Shown: positions 7,890 through 17,211, counted from the stretch's first letter. The stretch: DNA of 64,000 nt from BOG-931 sp963761525 (GCA_963761525.1 CAVXHG010000002.1:496001-560000), one strand, 5' to 3'. The notes: a model not told the origin generated them from the sequence alone. Translations and numbers: made by a program.

Positions 7890-9740
7890 CTACTCCGCCG
7901 CCTGCATCTCGCCGGCATCGTCGATGAATCCGCCGGCTTGCCGCCGCCACATCGCCGCATAACGTCCGTCGCGGGCGATCAGTTCGCGGTGGGTGCCTTG
8001 CTCGATGATGCGGCCCTGCTCAAGCACCACCAGCCGATCCATCTGCGCAATGGTCGAAAGCCGGTGCGCGATGGCGATCACCGTCTTGCCCTGCATCAAC
8101 GTGCCGAGGCTCGACTGGATCGCGGCTTCGACCTCGCTATCGAGCGACGACGTGGCCTCATCGAACACCAGAATCGGCGCATCCTTGAGAATGACGCGCG
8201 CAATAGCGATGCGCTGACGCTGGCCGCCGGACAATTTCACGCCGCGCTCGCCGACGTGGGCATCATAGCCTCTGTGGTCGTTCCAGTCCTGCAAGTCGAG
8301 GATGAAGTCGTGGGCGTGCGCGAGTTTCGCCGCCCGGAGGACTTCGTCGTCGCTGGCGTCCGGCTTGCCGTACCGGATGTTGGCGCGGATCGAGCGGTGC
8401 AACAGAGACGTGTCCTGCGTCACCACGGAGATTTGCGAGCGCAACAATTCCTGGGTCAAGCTCGCGATATTGACGCCGTCGATTTCAATCGCCCCACCCT
8501 CAAGATCGAAGAAACGGAGCAGCAGGTTGACGGCAGTCGATTTGCCCGCGCCGGAACGCCCGACCAGACCGATCTTCTCGCCGGGGTGAATCGTCAGGTT
8601 GAAATCCTGCAGCACGCCGACGTCCCGGCCATAGCCGAAGTTCACATTTTTGAACTGGATGCCACCGCCGCGAACGGTCAAGGGCTGTGCGTTGGCGGGA
8701 TCGGGCAGTTGCAGCGGCTGCGCGATCGTCAGCATGCCTTCCAGCACCACGCCGACGTCTTCAAAGATCTCGGTGATGCGCATCGCGATCTGGCGCGACA
8801 TGTTGGTAAGCTGCAGGCTCAACGGTAGCACCATGGCGATGGTGCCGATCTCGACTAGGCCGTAGCGCCACAGCAGCAGGGCGAGCCCGCCCGATCCGGC
8901 GATCAACAGCGCATTGAGCACATCGAGCAGCGCAGCGAACGCCGTGAGCAGACGCTGCGATTTGATGAACAGGTCGACGTGCTGATCCACCGCGTTGCGT
9001 ACGTACTGGTCTTCTTCGCGGGCGCGGGCGAACAGTTTTACGGTCAGAATATTGGTGTAGCTGTCGACGATGCGGCCCATCAGAGTCGAGCGCGCGATCG
9101 AACTCACCTTTGAGCGCTCGCGCATGCGCGGCACGAAATAGACCAGCAGCGCGGCATAGCCGCAGAACCATAGCAGGATCGGCACCGCGAGCCAGCGATC
9201 CGCGGCCGCCGTCATCACAATGGCCGATGTGCCGTAAACCAGAATGTACCAGACGGTGGTAATGGTCGCGGTCAGGGTCGAGCGCACCGACGGCCCGGTC
9301 TGCATCACGCGATTGGAAATGCGGCCGGCAAAGTCGTTCTGAAAGAACGCCCAGCTCTGCCGCACGACGTGCCAGTGCGATTGCCAGCGCACCATGCCGG
9401 TAAACGGCGCGGCGATCGCCTGGTTGGTGATCAGATAGCGCGTCAATGTCACTAGCGGACGCGCAATCAGGACCACGACCGCCATGCCGGCGAGCCACGG
9501 CCAGCTCTTGGCGAGGAATTGATCGGGCGGCGTCTTCGTCACCATGGTGACGACGCGGCCCATGAACCACGGCACCGCGCTGTCGGAAAGCGCGACGAGC
9601 AGTTCGATGACGAACAGCGCGGCGAACAGCCACTTCGCCTGTCGGGCAAAGTGCCACAAAAAGGCAATAAGAGTACCCGGCGGTTCCGTTTGCTCCGGTA
9701 CCGCAGTCGGTGAAATGAATTTTTCGAAGAACGCGAACAT
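7890..9740 (-). CDS. ABC transporter, fused permease and ATP-binding protein (exporter type)
   Basis: A 616-residue half-transporter. Residues 30-320 hold about six membrane helices of the type-I exporter fold, and 360-600 the nucleotide-binding domain. The Walker A GRSGAGKS is at 394-401, the signature LSGGQ at 503-507 and Walker B ILVFDEAT at 523-530, followed by an AHRLSTI switch histidine. It would act as a homodimer in the inner membrane and export a lipid, peptide or drug-like molecule. The substrate is not deducible. No accessory secretion genes lie beside it. Confidence 0.9.
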   Translation of the reverse strand: MFAFFEKFISPTAVPEQTEPPGTLIAFLWHFARQAKWLFAALFVIELLVALSDSAVPWFMGRVVTMVTKTPPDQFLAKSWPWLAGMAVVVLIARPLVTLTRYLITNQAIAAPFTGMVRWQSHWHVVRQSWAFFQNDFAGRISNRVMQTGPSVRSTLTATITTVWYILVYGTSAIVMTAAADRWLAVPILLWFCGYAALLVYFVPRMRERSKVSSIARSTLMGRIVDSYTNILTVKLFARAREEDQYVRNAVDQHVDLFIKSQRLLTAFAALLDVLNALLIAGSGGLALLLWRYGLVEIGTIAMVLPLSLQLTNMSRQIAMRITEIFEDVGVVLEGMLTIAQPLQLPDPANAQPLTVRGGGIQFKNVNFGYGRDVGVLQDFNLTIHPGEKIGLVGRSGAGKSTAVNLLLRFFDLEGGAIEIDGVNIASLTQELLRSQISVVTQDTSLLHRSIRANIRYGKPDASDDEVLRAAKLAHAHDFILDLQDWNDHRGYDAHVGERGVKLSGGQRQRIAIARVILKDAPILVFDEATSSLDSEVEAAIQSSLGTLMQGKTVIAIAHRLSTIAQMDRLVVLEQGRIIEQGTHRELIARDGRYAAMWRRQAGGFIDDAGEMQAAE

Positions 9741-9867
9741 TGCGGACCGGTTTTAGTCCGCATATGGGACACGTCAATCGTGACGCCAAGTGCTAAGTGC
9801 TGCTCAAAAGGGCTTTAGCGCTGCTCAAACGCTGTTCGAGCACAGCGACAGCCGTTTGGGATCGATA

Positions 9868-10128
9868 TCAAGGCCGAAGTGTTGGTATCCGCGCGTGCGG
9901 CGTGCAGAACACTGCGGTTGGATGTTTGAAACATCCTGTACCGGCGATGCGGGTGACCGTCATCGACTGGGCGCGTGCCACGCCGAACGACACCGCCGTT
10001 GCGGCGATGATCAGCGAAACGGCGAGCGCCAGTGTGGCGGCCAGTTCAACTCCAAGTATCCGCTTTTTCGACAATACTGTTTTGGAAATGGGAGACGCAA
10101 AACCGACCTTCCCGGTCAGCTCAGTCAT
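9868..10128 (-). CDS. Small hypothetical membrane protein
   Basis: A possible 86-residue protein starting MTELTGKVGF, with one clear hydrophobic helix (about residues 28-50, ELAATLALAVSLIIAATAV) and a short tail containing two cysteines. AAGGGA lies about 12 bp before the ATG, a little far. No family is recognised. The gene sits alone between the ABC exporter and a GST, in a stretch of about 550 bp with no other supported gene. The helix and start make it better than random, but it could be spurious. Confidence 0.4.
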   Translation of the reverse strand: MTELTGKVGFASPISKTVLSKKRILGVELAATLALAVSLIIAATAVSFGVARAQSMTVTRIAGTGCFKHPTAVFCTPHARIPTLRP

Positions 10129-10294
10129 GACACGTTTTGTCCCTTCGCGAATCACTTTGTTACGGTGTTCGCAATATCGCGCCGGACTTGGGCGAACCCG
10201 TTGACGAATAAAGGCGATTCGATGATTTTTGGTTAATGGGTGGTTAACGCCTAAGATCGCCACGCCGATAAAACCCGGGTGTGGCAATTCCGGC

Positions 10295-10927
10295 TCACGT
10301 CGCCGCAATGGCGGCGGCCGGCTTGTGCTCCACGACCACGTGTCCCGGCTGGTCAGCGACACGAGCAAGCCAGGCACGGATCGCCGGAAACGCCGAGAGA
10401 TCGTAATCGCATTGATGCGCGACATGCGTATAGGCATAGAGCGCAATGTCGGCGATCGTGTAGCGGTCGGCGGCGAAGAAGTCGTGCACGACAAGATGGT
10501 TCTCCATAACGCCGAGTGCGCGATGGCCTTCTTCCATCCAGTCCTCAAACGCGTGCTGCTGCAGGTCGCGTCCGCCTTTGACCAGCGTCAGCCAGAAATA
10601 GGCAGCGCCGATATTCGGCTCCAGGCTGTGCTGCTCAAAGAACATCCATTGCATCGCGTCGGCGCGATCCATGCGGTCTTCCGGCGCCAGTGCCGAGCCG
10701 CCGGCGATGTACCAGAGAATGGCATTGGACTCGGCGAGATAACGGCCTTGCGCGACCTCAAGCAGCGGCACTTGTCCGTTGGGATTCTTGGCCAGGAATT
10801 CGGGCGTATGACTGTCGCCCTTGAGGATGTCGATCTCGACCAGCCGATAAGGAATATCAAGCTGCGCCAAGGCAAGCCGTACCTTGTAGCTGTTTCCCGA
10901 TCGTTGCATCGAATAGAGCGTAAACAT
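10295..10927 (-). CDS. Glutathione S-transferase family protein
   Basis: 210 residues. The N-terminal thioredoxin-like half contains YSMQRSGNSYKVRLALAQ (the catalytic serine region), NPNGQVPLLE with the cis-proline, and LAESNAILWYIA for glutathione contacts. The C-terminal helical half contains RYTIADIALYAYTH. This is a canonical cytosolic GST that conjugates or carries glutathione adducts. The start at 10927 follows GGAAAGC. The longer in-frame ATG at 11011 is rejected because it would read through a palindromic repeat. Confidence 0.88.
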   Translation of the reverse strand: MFTLYSMQRSGNSYKVRLALAQLDIPYRLVEIDILKGDSHTPEFLAKNPNGQVPLLEVAQGRYLAESNAILWYIAGGSALAPEDRMDRADAMQWMFFEQHSLEPNIGAAYFWLTLVKGGRDLQQHAFEDWMEEGHRALGVMENHLVVHDFFAADRYTIADIALYAYTHVAHQCDYDLSAFPAIRAWLARVADQPGHVVVEHKPAAAIAAT

Positions 10928-10943
10928 CGCAGCTTTCCAGAGC

Positions 10944-10983
10944 GTGTCCAGCAAAAGTGGGTACCGGTTTTGCGTCCGGACAC
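10944..10983. repeat. Palindromic repeat GTGTCCAGCAAAAGTGG...CCGGTTTTGCGTCCGGACAC
   Basis: An imperfect inverted repeat whose ends GTGTCC and GGACAC pair, with an internal AAAAGTGGGTACCGGTTTT core. It sits directly upstream of the GST start. From memory, closely similar elements are scattered through Bradyrhizobium-type genomes. Confidence 0.6.
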
Positions 10984-11182
10984 CCGACCACTCAAGTGTC
11001 CCGTGCGGCACTATCGCGCGTGTGTTGCAGCGTTGCGACTTGAACGCGGCGATGTCGTGGCCGCGTTTCTTGGCCGCGTGTTCCGCCCGGGTTTGGGACT
11101 ATTCTAGAGTATGTCCGGACGAATGCATCGTTCGTTAAAAATAGGCTATTTGTTAAGCCGGTATTAGAACTCGCTCCCCACC

Positions 11183-12523
11183 ATGGGTGCCGCGACAATC
11201 AGCCCGGCACACATGTCGACCATCAGCTCCCCGTTACACAATGCCGCTCCGCAACCGTTCAAGGTGCCGGGGCCGCTCGGTTATGGGGAGCGGCTTCAGT
11301 TTTATCTGCTTCGCTTTGGCGAGATGGCGGCGCTGGTCGTTTTCCTGAGCTTCTGCGTGATGTGGGTGCAGTGGCAGACCGCGGGCCCGGATTTTTACCC
11401 GGTATCGGGGGACTTCACCGGGTTTTGGACAGCCGGCGAACTGGCGCTTGAGGGGCATCCCGCGGACGCCTATCGGGAGATGCCGCATTTCTTTAAGGAG
11501 CTGGCGCTGCACGGCGATACCAGGCGGCTCTACATCGCGTTCTTTTATCCGCCGATCTTTATGCTGCTGTGCACCGGCTTTGCATTGCTGAGCTACTTTC
11601 CGGCGCTGTGCCTATGGCTGGCCTCGACCTTTGTCTGTTACGCGGCGGCGCTACGCGCTTTACTGCCGAAGAGTCTGGGCAAAGGCGCCAATGTCTGGAT
11701 GCTGTTCCTCGGTTATCCGGCGGTGATGGTGAATATCGGCTTTGGGCAAAATGGATTTTTGAGCACGGCGCTGCTGGGAGGAGCCACAGTGTGGCTCGAC
11801 CGCAGGCCGGAGCTTGCCGGTATCTGCTTCGGTTGTTTGGCTTATAAGCCGCAGCTCGGGATCATCGTGCCGCTGGCGCTTGCTGTCGCGCGCCGCTGGC
11901 GTGTTTTCATCGTCGCGTCGGTGACTGTCGTCGTGCTGGCGGTGATTTCGACCTTGGCGTTTGGCATGGGTATCTGGGGCCCATTTCTCGCCGACATGTC
12001 GGTCGCGCAGCACAACTGGCTGGAAGCGCCGGTGCCGTCCTATCTCCGGTTTCTGATTACGGTGTTCGGCGCTGTGCGCCTGCACGACGGCTCGCTGGCG
12101 CTGGCTTATTCGTTGCAAGCGGCTGTGACTGTCGCGGCGATAGCCATGTTGATCGGCGCTCTGTTGATGCGGCCGTCCGGCGAGCGATCGGGCAGGTCCG
12201 AGGGCGCGGCGATTGCGGCCTGCGTGCCATTCTGTTCGCCGTTCATGCTTGAATACGATCTGCTGATCCTCGCCGTGCCGATGGCCTGGTTGCTTGGGGA
12301 AGCCTTGCGTGTCGGCTTCCGGCGCGGGGAGGGCTTGGCGCTCGGGGCAACGTTTGTTGCGCCGGCCGTTTTCAAGATTACGGCCTACGATAATATGCTG
12401 AAGCTCTGGGCGATCGCCGCTCCAGCATTGCTGTTCGTGATGGTGCTGCGGCGGATGGTGAAACCCGTGGAACAGCCGGTTCCGCGCCAGCTCCCGGCAC
12501 CAGCGAAAGCGGCGCTCAGCTAA
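11183..12523 (+). CDS. Integral-membrane glycosyltransferase, GT87/DUF2029 family
   Basis: A 446-residue polytopic membrane protein with around ten hydrophobic segments. Typical GT87 elements are the first loop with DFTGFWTAGELALEGHPADAY and the later KPQLGIIVPLALAVA helix. GT87 enzymes take mannose or another sugar from a polyprenyl-phosphate donor on the outer face of the inner membrane. The start at 11183 gives the longest frame; ATG 11213 is an alternative and neither has a strong ribosome-binding site. It converges with the GT2-GtrA gene, leaving 8 bp between stops. Confidence 0.78.
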   Translation: MGAATISPAHMSTISSPLHNAAPQPFKVPGPLGYGERLQFYLLRFGEMAALVVFLSFCVMWVQWQTAGPDFYPVSGDFTGFWTAGELALEGHPADAYREMPHFFKELALHGDTRRLYIAFFYPPIFMLLCTGFALLSYFPALCLWLASTFVCYAAALRALLPKSLGKGANVWMLFLGYPAVMVNIGFGQNGFLSTALLGGATVWLDRRPELAGICFGCLAYKPQLGIIVPLALAVARRWRVFIVASVTVVVLAVISTLAFGMGIWGPFLADMSVAQHNWLEAPVPSYLRFLITVFGAVRLHDGSLALAYSLQAAVTVAAIAMLIGALLMRPSGERSGRSEGAAIAACVPFCSPFMLEYDLLILAVPMAWLLGEALRVGFRRGEGLALGATFVAPAVFKITAYDNMLKLWAIAAPALLFVMVLRRMVKPVEQPVPRQLPAPAKAALS

Positions 12524-12531
12524 TTCGGCGA

Positions 12532-13785
12532 TTACGAGCGGCTCGCGCTGGATGGCTCGGCGTTCGGCAGTGCCGGTGCTGCGTTATCACGGCTGGCCGC
12601 GGGCCGCTCGAAGCTGCGCACATTCTTCCAGGTGAAGATCGATGTCGCGGTATAGTTCCAGATCGCGCCCATGAAGATGCCGGCGGTGGCTGCCAGCCAC
12701 CAGGTGTATTTTTGCTGGAACAGCACGGCGGCAATACCGACATTCGCCACCATTCCAATAGCGCAGACTGCGCAGAAGCTGATCAGGCCGCGCATGATCG
12801 GCCCGAATCCCCTCAGGCGCATGTCGCGGTAGGTCAGCATATTATTGAGGAAGAAATTGACCACCATCGCCGTCGTCGCGGCGCACGGATTGGCTGCGAC
12901 GAAGGGGACACCGAGACCGCGGTTGAGGAGCGCAAGCACGGTCAGATGCGCCACCAGGCCGACACAGCCGACCGATGCAAACATGATGAAGCGAAGTGGG
13001 ATGACGTGCCCGATCACTTTGTCGATCAGCAGCGCCAGGTAATCCAGCACGGCGGTCAAGTCGAGCTTGCTCTCGCCGTGGAGGCGCGTGCGGAATGTGT
13101 AGGGAATCTCTTTGACCCGGAGTGCGGGGCCGGACAGCAGAATGTCGAGCAGGATCTTGTAGCCCTGGCTGGAGAGCTTGCGCACCACTTGATCGAACGC
13201 GTTCCGCTTCAGCATGAAGAATCCGCTCATCGGGTCGGTCAGCGGCGATCGCAGCACGTAATCGGCGAGCCGGGTCGCGACGCGGCTGAATAACAGACGG
13301 TCTTTGGTCCACTCGCCGACGCCGCCGGTTTCCATGTAGCGGGACGCGACAACGACATCGCAATCGGGTGCATGCAATGTGTCGAGCATCTTCGGCAGCA
13401 AGGTCTCGTCATGCTGGAGGTCGCAATCCATGACGGCCACGATCGGAGAGCTTGTCGCCAGCACGCCCTCGACAACCGCGGACGCGAGACCGCGGCGGCC
13501 GATGCGGTGCAGAAAGCGCACACGCGGGTCGGAGCGGCTTACTTCGCGCAACAGATCGAGCGTGCCGTCGCGGGAATCGTCGTCGACAAAAACAACCTCC
13601 CACGCGACGCCGGCAAGACAACGATCCAGCCGCGCCACCAGCTCGCGGACATTGCCGCGCTCGTTGAAGGTTGGAACGACGATCGATAGCAGCGGAAACT
13701 CCGCGCTGCCGCGAGCAGAGTGCGCGCGGGTTGCCGGTGCGTCCGGAACGGAGATTTCAGCGACCGAGGTCATGGGCAGGGTCAT
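12532..13785 (-). CDS. Glycosyltransferase family 2 (dolichol-phosphate-mannose synthase-like) fused to GtrA domain
   Basis: 417 residues. Residues 30-250 form a GT2 domain with VVPTFNERGN, VFVDDDSRDGT and the DCDLQHD metal site. Residues about 260-390 form a GtrA domain of four membrane helices. Such fusions transfer a sugar from a nucleotide donor to polyprenyl phosphate on the cytosolic face, and GtrA may help flip or hold the product. The PAP2-like gene lies 84 bp upstream on the same strand, and a GT87 that could use the lipid-linked sugar converges on it. A second in-frame ATG at 13773 is possible. Confidence 0.88.
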   Translation of the reverse strand: MTLPMTSVAEISVPDAPATRAHSARGSAEFPLLSIVVPTFNERGNVRELVARLDRCLAGVAWEVVFVDDDSRDGTLDLLREVSRSDPRVRFLHRIGRRGLASAVVEGVLATSSPIVAVMDCDLQHDETLLPKMLDTLHAPDCDVVVASRYMETGGVGEWTKDRLLFSRVATRLADYVLRSPLTDPMSGFFMLKRNAFDQVVRKLSSQGYKILLDILLSGPALRVKEIPYTFRTRLHGESKLDLTAVLDYLALLIDKVIGHVIPLRFIMFASVGCVGLVAHLTVLALLNRGLGVPFVAANPCAATTAMVVNFFLNNMLTYRDMRLRGFGPIMRGLISFCAVCAIGMVANVGIAAVLFQQKYTWWLAATAGIFMGAIWNYTATSIFTWKNVRSFERPAASRDNAAPALPNAEPSSASRS

Positions 13786-13869
13786 GGGCAGCGTGGAGTT
13801 TGCCTCGGGACCGTTGAATCCCCGGTTAAACCACCCGCTAAATACTGATTTTGTTGAGGTTTCGGCGGC

Positions 13870-14865
13870 TTATTCGCCGGCAAATCCTGGGATCATTGCT
13901 GGTGCCGCGGCGTCGCGCGGTTCTCCGGCCCATCGGCTGACCCAGGCCGCTATCCATGTTGCGGCCGCGAAGCTGAGTATAGCGACCGCGATGCCGGCCA
14001 GTACGTCGCTAAAGTAATGTGAGCCCTCGATCGGCGTCGCCACCAGCATCGCGACGTTAAGAACCAGCGCCAACCAGCCGAGAACCGGGATCGGCCAGAC
14101 CGCGATCACAAGGATCACGGCGAGGCCCGCGTGCAGGCTGGGAAACGAGATGATGCCTTCCGAGCCAATGGCGACCAGCGCGCGGAAGCTGCCGTCACGC
14201 AGACCATAAAACACCGGCCAGCTCGTGCTCACGGCGGGCGTGATATGCGGCGAGTCGGCAGCGGTCAGGCCGTAGTAGGGCCACGCGCCTGCCGCCGGTA
14301 GCAAAGCCGAGATCGCAATTGCGATCAGCGCGGCAAGAATAAAAGCCAGCAGATAAATGCGCAGCCGCAGCAGCCTTCCGGTGAAAGCGAGGCCGAGCGC
14401 TGCCGTGGTCATCTGTAATGTCAGTGACATGTAGAGCAGGTGCAGCACCGCGTAGGTCGTCGGCGCATTGTTCATCCAGTTCAGCAATCCGCGCCAGTCG
14501 AGATGAAGCGCGCGGTCGAGCGTGTCGATCATCTGGTCTTGCAGCGGCAAATTGGCTGACGCTGCGAGATAGGACAGCGGCGCGGCAACGGCAGCGAAGG
14601 TAATGAGTTGCGCGGTATTTTCCGCGCCTGAAGCCAGCCGCTCATCGGGACGCCAGCGGCGGTAGAACCACGCCGCCGCCATGAGTGCCGCGGCTGCCCC
14701 TAGTGGCGCGACAAAGGTCGGCCATTTGATGAAGAAGCTGCTCAAAAATGGAGCTGCCAGCACGATCGCGGCTATCACAGCGATCGCCGCCCAAATAAGA
14801 CGGTCGAGCCGCCGCAAGGTCAGGTCCGTACGCGACGCGTCTCGCGCAGAGGCCGTGGATTCCAT
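13870..14865 (-). CDS. PAP2 superfamily membrane phosphatase / AUR1-like
   Basis: 331 residues with about six to eight membrane helices. The PAP2 motifs are recognisable near the C-terminus: SFPSLHAGLAV (the PSxHA block) and GSHYFSDVLAGIAVA (SxxxHxxxD). SFPSLHAG rather than SFPSGH resembles the AUR1/inositolphosphotransferase branch. It probably dephosphorylates or transfers a lipid phosphate in the membrane. It lies upstream of and co-directional with the GT2-GtrA gene, so polyprenyl-phosphate chemistry is a reasonable guess. The ribosome-binding site is weak. Confidence 0.82.
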   Translation of the reverse strand: MESTASARDASRTDLTLRRLDRLIWAAIAVIAAIVLAAPFLSSFFIKWPTFVAPLGAAAALMAAAWFYRRWRPDERLASGAENTAQLITFAAVAAPLSYLAASANLPLQDQMIDTLDRALHLDWRGLLNWMNNAPTTYAVLHLLYMSLTLQMTTAALGLAFTGRLLRLRIYLLAFILAALIAIAISALLPAAGAWPYYGLTAADSPHITPAVSTSWPVFYGLRDGSFRALVAIGSEGIISFPSLHAGLAVILVIAVWPIPVLGWLALVLNVAMLVATPIEGSHYFSDVLAGIAVAILSFAAATWIAAWVSRWAGEPRDAAAPAMIPGFAGE

Positions 14866-15039
14866 GGCCGGTCCATATTCAATGGCTATCCGCGTGCATT
14901 AGGCCAGCAGCGCCTTAAAGGAGTGTTGCCCCGGAAGCGCGGAACGTGGGAAATGCCGCGGATGTGAGGGTGTTTTGCGGGTTTTATGCTTGCTTGGGGT
15001 GAGCCGCGGCTATACCAAGCACCCGCCCTGAAACCGAGA

Positions 15040-15114
15040 CTAGTGGTCCGATTCAAACATTCGCCTCCCATTTCAGCGATGCCGTGTGCGAATGTTGAAT
15101 CAAAGGGCCACTAG
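15040..15114. repeat. Long inverted repeat with CTAGTGG/CCACTAG ends, copy 1
   Basis: A 75-bp element: the left arm CTAGTGGTCCGATTCAAACA and following TTCGC pair, with few mismatches, with the right arm GCGAATGTTGAATCAAAGGG and following CCACTAG. It is the first of two neighbouring elements in the 350-bp gene-free stretch upstream of aspC. No coding sequence is seen there. Confidence 0.75.
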
Positions 15115-15127
15115 CCAATATAAAGCG

Positions 15128-15205
15128 CTAGTGAAGCTTTGGATTTGACATTCGCTTCTTGAGTTGCGGCAGGGTGGGTAGCGAATGTCAAATCCGCTTC
15201 ACTAG
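15128..15205. repeat. Long inverted repeat with CTAGTGAAGC/GCTTCACTAG ends, copy 2
   Basis: A 78-bp element whose arms (CTAGTGAAGCTTTGGATTTG, then ACATTCGCT, against AGCGAATGTC, then AAATCCGCTTCACTAG) are almost perfectly complementary. It shares the CTAGTG ends and ACATTCGC core with copy 1. Its right end is 12 bp before the aspC start, so a hairpin would lie in the leader next to the GAGGAGACT ribosome-binding site. Confidence 0.78.
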
Positions 15206-15217
15206 AGGAGACTCGAA

Positions 15218-16423
15218 ATGGCCTTTATCGCGGACCAGATCATGCGCATTAAGCCGTCGGCAACCATCGCCGTCACGGATAAAGCGCGTGCGCTGAAAGC
15301 GGCGGGCCGTGATGTCATCGGTCTTGGCGCCGGCGAGCCGGATTTCGACACGCCGGATAACATCAAGGAAGCGGCGATCAAGGCGATCCGCGAAGGCAAA
15401 GCGGCGAAGTACACCGCTGTCGACGGCATCGCGGAACTGAAAGCCGCGGTTTCCAGCAAGTTCAAGCGCGAGAACGAGCTCGACTATAAGCCGTCGCAGA
15501 TCATCATCGGCACCGGCGGCAAGCAGGTGCTCTACAATGCTCTGATCGCCACGCTCAATCCTGGCGACGAGGTGATCATTCCGGCGCCGTACTGGGTGAG
15601 CTATCCCGACATGGTGCTGCTGGCGAACGGCACCCCGGTCGAGGTGCTGACCACGATGGACTCCGGCTACAAGATGAAGCCGGAAGACCTGGAAAAGGCG
15701 ATCACGCCGAAGACCAAGTGGATTATCTTCAACTCGCCGTCGAACCCGACCGGCGCGGCCTATACGCGGGACGAGCTGAAAGCGATTACCGACGTGCTGG
15801 TGCGGCACCCGCACGTCCATGTCATGTCCGACGACATGTACGAGCATCTGGTCTATGACGATTTCAAATTCTACTCGCCGGCACAGCTTGAGCCGCGGCT
15901 TTACGAGCGCACGCTGACAGTGAACGGCTGCTCGAAAGCCTATTGCATGACCGGCTGGCGCATCGGTTATGCCGGCGGGCCTGAGAAATTGATCAAGACC
16001 ATGGCGATGATCCAGTCGCAGTCGACGTCAAATCCGACGGCGGTGGCGCAATGGGCGGCGGTTGAAGCGCTCAACGGACCGCAGGACTTCATCGCCAAGC
16101 ACAACAAGATATTCAAAGAGCGGCGGGATCTCTGCGTGTCGATGCTCAATCAGGCGCGCGGCCTCCAGTGTCCGAAGCCGGAAGGTGCGTTCTATGTCTA
16201 TCCGTCCTGCGCGGGCGCGATCGGCAAAACCGCGCCGACAGGAAAAAAGCTCGCAAACGACGAGGATTTCGTCACCGAGTTGCTTGAATTGGAAGGCGTC
16301 GCCGTGGTGCAAGGTACGCCGTTCGGTGTCGGTCCGGCGTTCCGGATTTCCTACGCCACCGCGACCAGCGCCTTGGAAGAGGCCTGTATGCGGATCCAGC
16401 GCTTCTGCGGGAATTTGCAGTAA
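15218..16423 (+). CDS. aspC: Aspartate aminotransferase, class Ib (PLP-dependent)
   Basis: 401 residues matching subgroup-1b aspartate (and prephenate) aminotransferases: LGAGEPDFDTP at the N-terminus, the NSPSNPTGA block, SDDMYEHLVY for the cofactor aspartate, and NGCSKAYCMTGWR with the Schiff-base lysine near residue 240, then FRISYA holding the substrate arginine. It interconverts aspartate and oxaloacetate with glutamate; many alphaproteobacterial members also act on prephenate. GAGGAG precedes the ATG. A long hairpin repeat ends 12 bp upstream and a terminator follows the stop, so it is probably monocistronic. Confidence 0.93.
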   Translation: MAFIADQIMRIKPSATIAVTDKARALKAAGRDVIGLGAGEPDFDTPDNIKEAAIKAIREGKAAKYTAVDGIAELKAAVSSKFKRENELDYKPSQIIIGTGGKQVLYNALIATLNPGDEVIIPAPYWVSYPDMVLLANGTPVEVLTTMDSGYKMKPEDLEKAITPKTKWIIFNSPSNPTGAAYTRDELKAITDVLVRHPHVHVMSDDMYEHLVYDDFKFYSPAQLEPRLYERTLTVNGCSKAYCMTGWRIGYAGGPEKLIKTMAMIQSQSTSNPTAVAQWAAVEALNGPQDFIAKHNKIFKERRDLCVSMLNQARGLQCPKPEGAFYVYPSCAGAIGKTAPTGKKLANDEDFVTELLELEGVAVVQGTPFGVGPAFRISYATATSALEEACMRIQRFCGNLQ

Positions 16424-16427
16424 CGTC

Positions 16428-16456
16428 AAAAAGAGGGGCGCATGACGCCCCTTTTT
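16428..16456 (+). terminator. Rho-independent terminator after aspC
   Basis: The stem GGGGCG / CGCCCC, extended by AAAAAGA / CTTTTT, closes a CATGA loop and runs into a T-tract 5 bp after the aspC stop. Confidence 0.85.
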
Positions 16457-16565
16457 CACATCAGTAAGATATTGGCTTAGCGAAAAGGGCAGGCGACGGC
16501 GGCGTCGATCTCGCCTACAATCAATTTGGGAGTCCGCGAGGCGGGCTGGCTGAGGGAGAGTTCGT

Positions 16566-17048
16566 ATGTTTCGAAATACCATTGCCGGGGCGGTCCTCGG
16601 GACTGCAGCGCTTGCAACGGTTTTGTCGACACCCGCCGACGCGCAGCGCGATCGCGTGCAGGTTGGCTCGCTCGAATGTTCGCTGTCTTCCAGCATCGGC
16701 CTCGTTGTCGCCTCGCAGAAGAATGTTGCCTGCAACTACAAACCCGATGGCGGTCCGCCGGAAGCCTATGTCGGCACCATGACCCGTATCGGCCTCGACG
16801 TCGGCATCACCGGCGGCGGTGCGATTATCTGGGCGGTGTTCTCCGGCACCAACCGCTACGCCGGCATGTTGGCCGGAACGTATGTCGGCGCGTCGGCTGA
16901 AATGTCTATTGCCGCTGGCTTGGGCGCGAACGTGCTGGTCGGCGGATCGAACCGCTCTGTCGCCCTGCAACCGCTGTCGGTCCAGGGCCAGGTCGGCCTC
17001 AATATCGCAGCCGGCGTGAGTTCGCTCGAATTGCATCTGGCGCAATAA
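16566..17048 (+). CDS. DUF992 domain-containing exported protein
   Basis: 160 residues. A Sec signal (MFRNTIAGAVLGTAALATVL to the PADAQ cleavage region) is followed by a DUF992 domain: VQVGSLECSLSSSIGLVVAS, a second cysteine in VACNYKP, and a Gly/Ala-rich C-terminal half ending ASVSSLELHLAQ-like strands. DUF992 proteins are common in Hyphomicrobiales and have no known function. It is likely periplasmic or outer-membrane associated. It starts about 110 bp after the aspC terminator, so it should have its own promoter. Confidence 0.85.
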   Translation: MFRNTIAGAVLGTAALATVLSTPADAQRDRVQVGSLECSLSSSIGLVVASQKNVACNYKPDGGPPEAYVGTMTRIGLDVGITGGGAIIWAVFSGTNRYAGMLAGTYVGASAEMSIAAGLGANVLVGGSNRSVALQPLSVQGQVGLNIAAGVSSLELHLAQ

Positions 17049-17211
17049 CCGAAAAGCCAGTCTGTCGGGACGATGCGCGATTTGGCGCAAGTCTCCCCCG
17101 CGCAGGTCTCGCCCGAGCAAGTCACGCCCCTTGACCGCACCCGTTGCCGCCTGAAACGATAGTTGCAGGCGGCTCCGCCGTTACGACGAGCCCGCCGTGG
17201 GAGGTGTAACC

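Noticed and set aside
9797..10204. A 135-codon plus-strand frame
   Set aside because: It is antisense to the small membrane protein candidate and has no start signal or family features.
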